DNA of 64,000 nucleotides, taken from assembly GCF_003555545.1 (NCBI RefSeq), contig NZ_CP032157.1, positions 5,832,546-5,896,545 on the forward strand, written 5' to 3'. The translations under genes were made by a program, and so were the position numbers. Below are positions 60,506-64,000 of this stretch, in pieces (the first letter of the stretch is position 1; every line of letters begins with the position of its first letter). The stretch is from Paraflavitalea soli (GTDB taxonomy: Bacteria > Bacteroidota > Bacteroidia > Chitinophagales > Chitinophagaceae). The notes beneath the pieces are model-generated. The model had not been told where the DNA came from, ran no database searches, and was given only the letters and a program-made list of their open reading frames with translations.

Positions 60506-62044
60506 ATGCGCAAAACCATTTTCCCGCGTTTGGGCATGTTGGCCATATTGCTAGCCTGCACTATTTACGGCTATACACAAGCCAGTATGGTACCGGCTTT
60601 TATCACGGACAGTCTTGATACCTATGTTGAGCGGGCGCTGAAGGACTGGCAGATACCCGGCGTAGCGGTCTGTGTGGTGAAGGATGGAAAAGTGGTGGTG
60701 ATGAAAGGTTATGGTGTACAGGAGGCTGGTACGAATAATAAAGTAGATACGAATACGCTCTTCATGATCGGCTCCAATTCGAAGGCCTTTACGGCCACGG
60801 CGCTGACCATGCTGGATGCGGATAAGAAGTTATCGCTGGATGACCATGTTCAGAAATGGTTGCCCGATTTTAAGCTCTACGATCCCTGGGTGGCTAAGGA
60901 AGCCAATATCAGGGACCTGCTTTGTCATCGCCTGGGCTTTGAGACGTTTCAGGGGGACTTTATGTACTTCGATTCGGATCTTACTTTACAGGAAGTGCGG
61001 GAGAAGTTTGGCAAGGTAAAACCGGAATATAGTTTTCGCAGCAAATGGGGCTATACGAATGCGGCCTTTATGACAGCGGGAGAGATCATCCCCAAGGCAT
61101 CGGGTAAGACGTGGGCGGAATTTTTGCGGGAGCGGATATTTACGCCGCTGAATATGACGCATACATTGGCCCTTTCAAAAGAAATACTCACTGCTTCGAA
61201 TAAAGCATCGGCGCATACGGTAGACAAAGGGGTGCTGAAAAAGATACCTTATGGCAATATCGACAATATGGCCCCGGCCGGGGCCATCAGCTCTTCTGTA
61301 AGTGATATGAGCCATTGGTTACTGATGTTGCTAAACAATGGTAAGTACCATGACAAGCAGGTAGTGAGTCCCGGCGCTATTGGGCAAACACGGCTTCCCC
61401 ATTCTATTTTGGGTAATGGCGGTCATATGTTCAACAAAGCGCATTTCTCGCTGTATGGCCTGGGCTGGTTCCTGGAAGAGTACAGCGGGCGTAAGTTTGT
61501 AGGACATACAGGTGGGGTGAACGGGTTTGTGACCAGTGTGGCGATGGTACCGGAAGAAAAGCTGGGCATTATTGTATTCACGAATACGGATGCCAACAAT
61601 TTCTATGAGGCGCTGCGATATGAAATTATGGATGCTTACCTGGGATTGCCTTACCGCAATTACAGTAATGTGTACCTTGGTTTCAGTAAGGGGCAGGAAA
61701 AGCAAACTGCGGACTGGCTCAAAAAGAAACAGGATACGATCGCTACGAAACCTGCCACGGGCCTGGCGCTTACGGCCTATGCAGGAGACTATGCGCATGA
61801 GGTGTATGGCAAGATGAGCATTAAGCCGGAGAACGGTAAACTGGTGGCGCGCTTCGAACACCACAAGGGGCGTTACGCTACATTGGAGCCGCTGGGAGGC
61901 AATCGTTTCCTGGCCACCTACAGTGAAGCGTTGTATGGCATCAAGGAATGGCCTTTTACGGTAGACAAGGGCAAGGTAAAGTCTGTCACAGTAACGATGG
62001 CTGACTTTGTAGAGTTCACCCCCTATGAATTTTATAAAAAGTAA
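60506..62044 (+). CDS. Exported serine hydrolase with DUF3471 domain
   Basis: 512 residues, signal peptide in MLAILLACTIYGYTQAS. The beta-lactamase fold covers residues about 30-390: Ser in MIGSNSKAFT (S-x-x-K), YTNAAFMTAGE (Y-x-N) and VGHTGGVNGFVTSV (H-T-G). The last 100 residues form a DUF3471-type beta domain (TAYAGDYAHEVYGKMSIKPE then RFEHHKGRYATLEPLGGNRF). This pairing is common for esterases and D-aminopeptidase-like enzymes. Substrate unknown. It overlaps or nearly abuts the TMEM175-like gene. Confidence 0.88.
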   Translation: MRKTIFPRLGMLAILLACTIYGYTQASMVPAFITDSLDTYVERALKDWQIPGVAVCVVKDGKVVVMKGYGVQEAGTNNKVDTNTLFMIGSNSKAFTATALTMLDADKKLSLDDHVQKWLPDFKLYDPWVAKEANIRDLLCHRLGFETFQGDFMYFDSDLTLQEVREKFGKVKPEYSFRSKWGYTNAAFMTAGEIIPKASGKTWAEFLRERIFTPLNMTHTLALSKEILTASNKASAHTVDKGVLKKIPYGNIDNMAPAGAISSSVSDMSHWLLMLLNNGKYHDKQVVSPGAIGQTRLPHSILGNGGHMFNKAHFSLYGLGWFLEEYSGRKFVGHTGGVNGFVTSVAMVPEEKLGIIVFTNTDANNFYEALRYEIMDAYLGLPYRNYSNVYLGFSKGQEKQTADWLKKKQDTIATKPATGLALTAYAGDYAHEVYGKMSIKPENGKLVARFEHHKGRYATLEPLGGNRFLATYSEALYGIKEWPFTVDKGKVKSVTVTMADFVEFTPYEFYKK

Positions 62045-62049
62045 AGAAT

Positions 62050-62595
62050 ATGGATCAACTTACACTGGGTATTGGTACGAGGCTGCAGCATACGCATTTT
62101 GGACCGGGGGTTATTGTAGGAATACGTTTTGCTACTTACCTGATCTCTTTTATCAACCATGGCGTCAAAGAGGTGGATAAAAATGATACGCATCTCGATG
62201 AGATCATCCCGGAAAATGTAACGGCAGAAATTGAAACGCATTCGGAGGTAGAGAAGTCGCTGCTGAAGATACTAAGGCTTTGGGGCGGGCTCAGTGAGAT
62301 CGTTCCGCTGGGGGACCGCTGGCAGGGTGGCATGCTGCTTTTGCAGCCGGCGGACAAATCACAAAAACCCAAGGAAGTGCCGATCGAGGGCTTCTTCCAT
62401 AAGGTGGTGATGCTGCGGGACAGGCTGCGGGTGCTGGAGCAGCAGATCAATGCACACAAGCAATTAAGTGACGAAGACAAGGTAAACCTGCAACAATACA
62501 TAACGCGCATTTATGGATCGCTCACCACTTTCAATGTGCTGTTTAGAAATAAAGAACAGTGGTTTGTGGGTGAAAAGGGGTCCAAAGAGGACTAA
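62050..62595 (+). CDS. Conserved protein of unknown function
   Basis: 181 residues, no signal or membrane segment. Residues 1-60 look like a small beta-barrel (IGTRLQHTHFGPGVIVGIRF), reminiscent of the 'G-x-V-x-H-x-x-F-G-x-G-x-V' barrels of CarD/UvrD C-terminal and Tudor-like domains. The second half is helical and coiled-coil-like (KVVMLRDRLRVLEQQINAHK). Similar proteins occur in Bacteroidota. It starts 6 bases after the serine hydrolase, so it belongs to that operon, but no role is known. Confidence 0.7.
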   Translation: MDQLTLGIGTRLQHTHFGPGVIVGIRFATYLISFINHGVKEVDKNDTHLDEIIPENVTAEIETHSEVEKSLLKILRLWGGLSEIVPLGDRWQGGMLLLQPADKSQKPKEVPIEGFFHKVVMLRDRLRVLEQQINAHKQLSDEDKVNLQQYITRIYGSLTTFNVLFRNKEQWFVGEKGSKED

Positions 62596-62783
62596 GGTGG
62601 GGTTTTATTCCCGGTGGTACCCGGATTGGCAGGTTTGAGGTAGCAAGTTTTATCTATAAGGGATACATGTTTCCCCTTAGCAGGACAAAACGTAACTCAA
62701 AACATTATACAAGGACCATAAAGCCATCTATCTTTATGCTTTCATAGGATAAGGTTTAATGGTTAATGTATTTGATTAGTGCG
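62596..62783 (+). other. Transcribed, structured tail before a terminator
   Basis: No gene seen. Two small hairpins are present: TAAGGG/CCCTTA at about 62656-62678, and CATAAAG/CTTTATG at about 62717-62738. The stretch could be a 3' tail of the operon or a small RNA. From 62814 to 62977 nothing is recognised. Confidence 0.4.
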
Positions 62784-62813
62784 ACCCCGGCTTTACAGCC
62801 GGGGTTTCTTTTT
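62784..62813 (+). terminator. Intrinsic terminator
   Basis: ACCCCGGC / GCCGGGGT (8 bp, 6-base loop) followed by TTCTTTTT. Confidence 0.88.
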
Positions 62814-62977
62814 ATCGCGGATCAAATGATTATCGTGGATTGCGCCGATTTGTGCACGTTCGCCATTTAAGGACCACCTATTTGCGTCGTCGTCGCGCAG
62901 ATTGCTGCATGTTCTGCCTGCATTTCAAAGTATGGCATTTCGTATCTTGGATGCCAAACCAAGTAAGTACTCATTCC

Positions 62978-64000
62978 ATGAAAAAGTTATTTCTCCTTTT
63001 ATGCTTGCTTCCCCTACAGTTATTGGCGCAATCAACTACTGAACAAGTGGCGGCCTGGCAGCAACAGGCGCAGGATATTACGATCATCCGCGACAATTGG
63101 GGTGTACCCCATATTTATGGGAAGAAGGATGCGGACTGTGCTTTTGGTATTATGTATGCCCAATGTGAAGATAATTACCGTCAGCTGGAAGAATCTTTCA
63201 TTGGCCCACTGGGGCGTGCAGCCGAATTATATGGAGAGGACCGCTTGCAGGGTGATGTGAGTATTGCTTTATTTGAATGTGTGAAGAAGGCGAAGGCGGA
63301 TTATGCCAGCGCCTCATCATTCATAAAAAGTCTTTGCAACGGTGCGGCTGCTGGTATTAATTATTATTTATACAAACACCCTGATACTGTGCGCCGGTTA
63401 TTAGAGCACTATGAACCCTGGTTCTTTTTGCTGCCGGGCATAGATAATCCTTCGGGCCATGGCATTACATCGGCTGAGATAAGAAGCTACAACAATACCA
63501 TGTTGCCCGGCCACACCCCTGAAGGGGAAGAAGACAATTCTATAGAAGAGCGGGAAAACGGGTCCAACGCGATGGCCATTGCACCCTCTCATTCGGCGAG
63601 TGGGCAAGCCATGCTGCTGATCAATCCGCATGTGAACTTCTTTGGCAATGGACAGCGGTATGAATGTCACCTGATCAGTGAACAGGGCCTGAATGTATCG
63701 GGCTTTGCTATCTTTGGCACATTCTATATCTGGAGTGGTTTTAATCCCTACAGCGGATGGACACATACTAATTCAGGCGTAGACTTTACGGATGTGTACC
63801 TGGAGCGCTTTGACAATGCTGCTGATCCCTCTTTGTATCGATATGGCAATGGCTATCGCACGGCAACGATTTGGACTGATACGGTTCGTTACAAGACGGC
63901 TGCCGGCCTGCAAAGCAAAGCGGTCTTGCTGCGTAAAACGCATCACGGGCCTGTAGTAGCCAAGCGGGATTCCTTCCTGGTAAGCATGAAAAATCTAACA
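62978..64000 (+). CDS. Penicillin acylase-family N-terminal nucleophile hydrolase, 5' part
   Basis: The first 341 residues of an exported Ntn hydrolase that hydrolyses amide bonds of acylated compounds such as beta-lactams or homoserine lactones. Signal peptide MKKLFLLLCLLPLQLLA, cut before QST. The A-chain text DITIIRDNWGVPHIYGKKDA and AFGIMYAQCEDNYRQLEESF is typical. Autocatalytic cleavage is expected before Ser196 in ENGSNAMAIAPSHSASG, which then becomes the N-terminal nucleophile of the B chain. The gene runs off the right edge and has no stop inside the window. Confidence 0.92.
   Translation, partial: MKKLFLLLCLLPLQLLAQSTTEQVAAWQQQAQDITIIRDNWGVPHIYGKKDADCAFGIMYAQCEDNYRQLEESFIGPLGRAAELYGEDRLQGDVSIALFECVKKAKADYASASSFIKSLCNGAAAGINYYLYKHPDTVRRLLEHYEPWFFLLPGIDNPSGHGITSAEIRSYNNTMLPGHTPEGEEDNSIEERENGSNAMAIAPSHSASGQAMLLINPHVNFFGNGQRYECHLISEQGLNVSGFAIFGTFYIWSGFNPYSGWTHTNSGVDFTDVYLERFDNAADPSLYRYGNGYRTATIWTDTVRYKTAAGLQSKAVLLRKTHHGPVVAKRDSFLVSMKNLT

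Overview
The window reads as chromosomal DNA of an aerobic Bacteroidota bacterium, most likely of the Chitinophagaceae type. The reasons are: promoters of the TAnnTTTG form with few Shine-Dalgarno sites; a protein with a type IX secretion C-terminal domain; an alternative complex III (Act) operon joined to a cytochrome c oxidase operon; and families typical of Bacteroidota (DUF5522, DUF6787, DUF420, long acyl-CoA dehydrogenases). The genus cannot be fixed from the sequence alone. No phage, insertion sequence, CRISPR array or rRNA was seen.

Layout. 1-7.7 kb: end of fabH, an NTF2-like protein, a DoxX-like membrane protein, an LpxR-like outer-membrane protein, a lipid kinase, a membrane-bound patatin and heme A synthase. 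7.8-11.1 kb: a sulfur-type cluster of a TsdA-like diheme cytochrome (broken by a frameshift), two exported DsrE-like proteins and a TauE/SafE exporter. 11.3-22.3 kb: housekeeping genes including RNase HII, Sua5/YciO, a cupin, KorB, an S9 peptidase, an M23 peptidase, an RRM protein and a diheme cytochrome. 22.4-26.2 kb: gnd-zwf-pgl, the full oxidative pentose phosphate branch, closed by a strong two-way terminator. 26.2-36.5 kb: a Dabb protein, an amidase, an acyl-CoA dehydrogenase, a MarR regulator with a perfect operator, a T9SS-exported SGNH hydrolase, an alpha/beta hydrolase, a glycosyltransferase, an orphan ABC permease and an Lrp regulator.

36.6-39.0 kb: a 163-nt tRNA-like RNA with a huge structured variable arm and its own terminator, then trmB, a DUF5522 protein and an alkyltransferase-like protein. 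39.1-55.9 kb: the respiratory block on the minus strand, running actA-B-C-D-E-F, then CtaC, CtaD, CtaB, two subunit III proteins and subunit IV, with SCO, DUF420 and a small membrane protein behind a second promoter. Act oxidises menaquinol and passes electrons by cytochrome c to the aa3-type oxidase; SCO, DUF420, CtaB and CtaA serve copper and heme A supply. 55.9-64 kb: a long regulatory gap, a fused DUF6787-PurN gene, a carboxypeptidase-D-regulatory-like protein, two serine hydrolases around a TMEM175-like channel, a conserved protein and the start of a penicillin acylase.

The best candidate for something new is the tRNA-like RNA at 36613-36775. Second is a set of low-complexity 'word' repeats scattered between genes; one of these has become the coding linker that joins DUF6787 to PurN.
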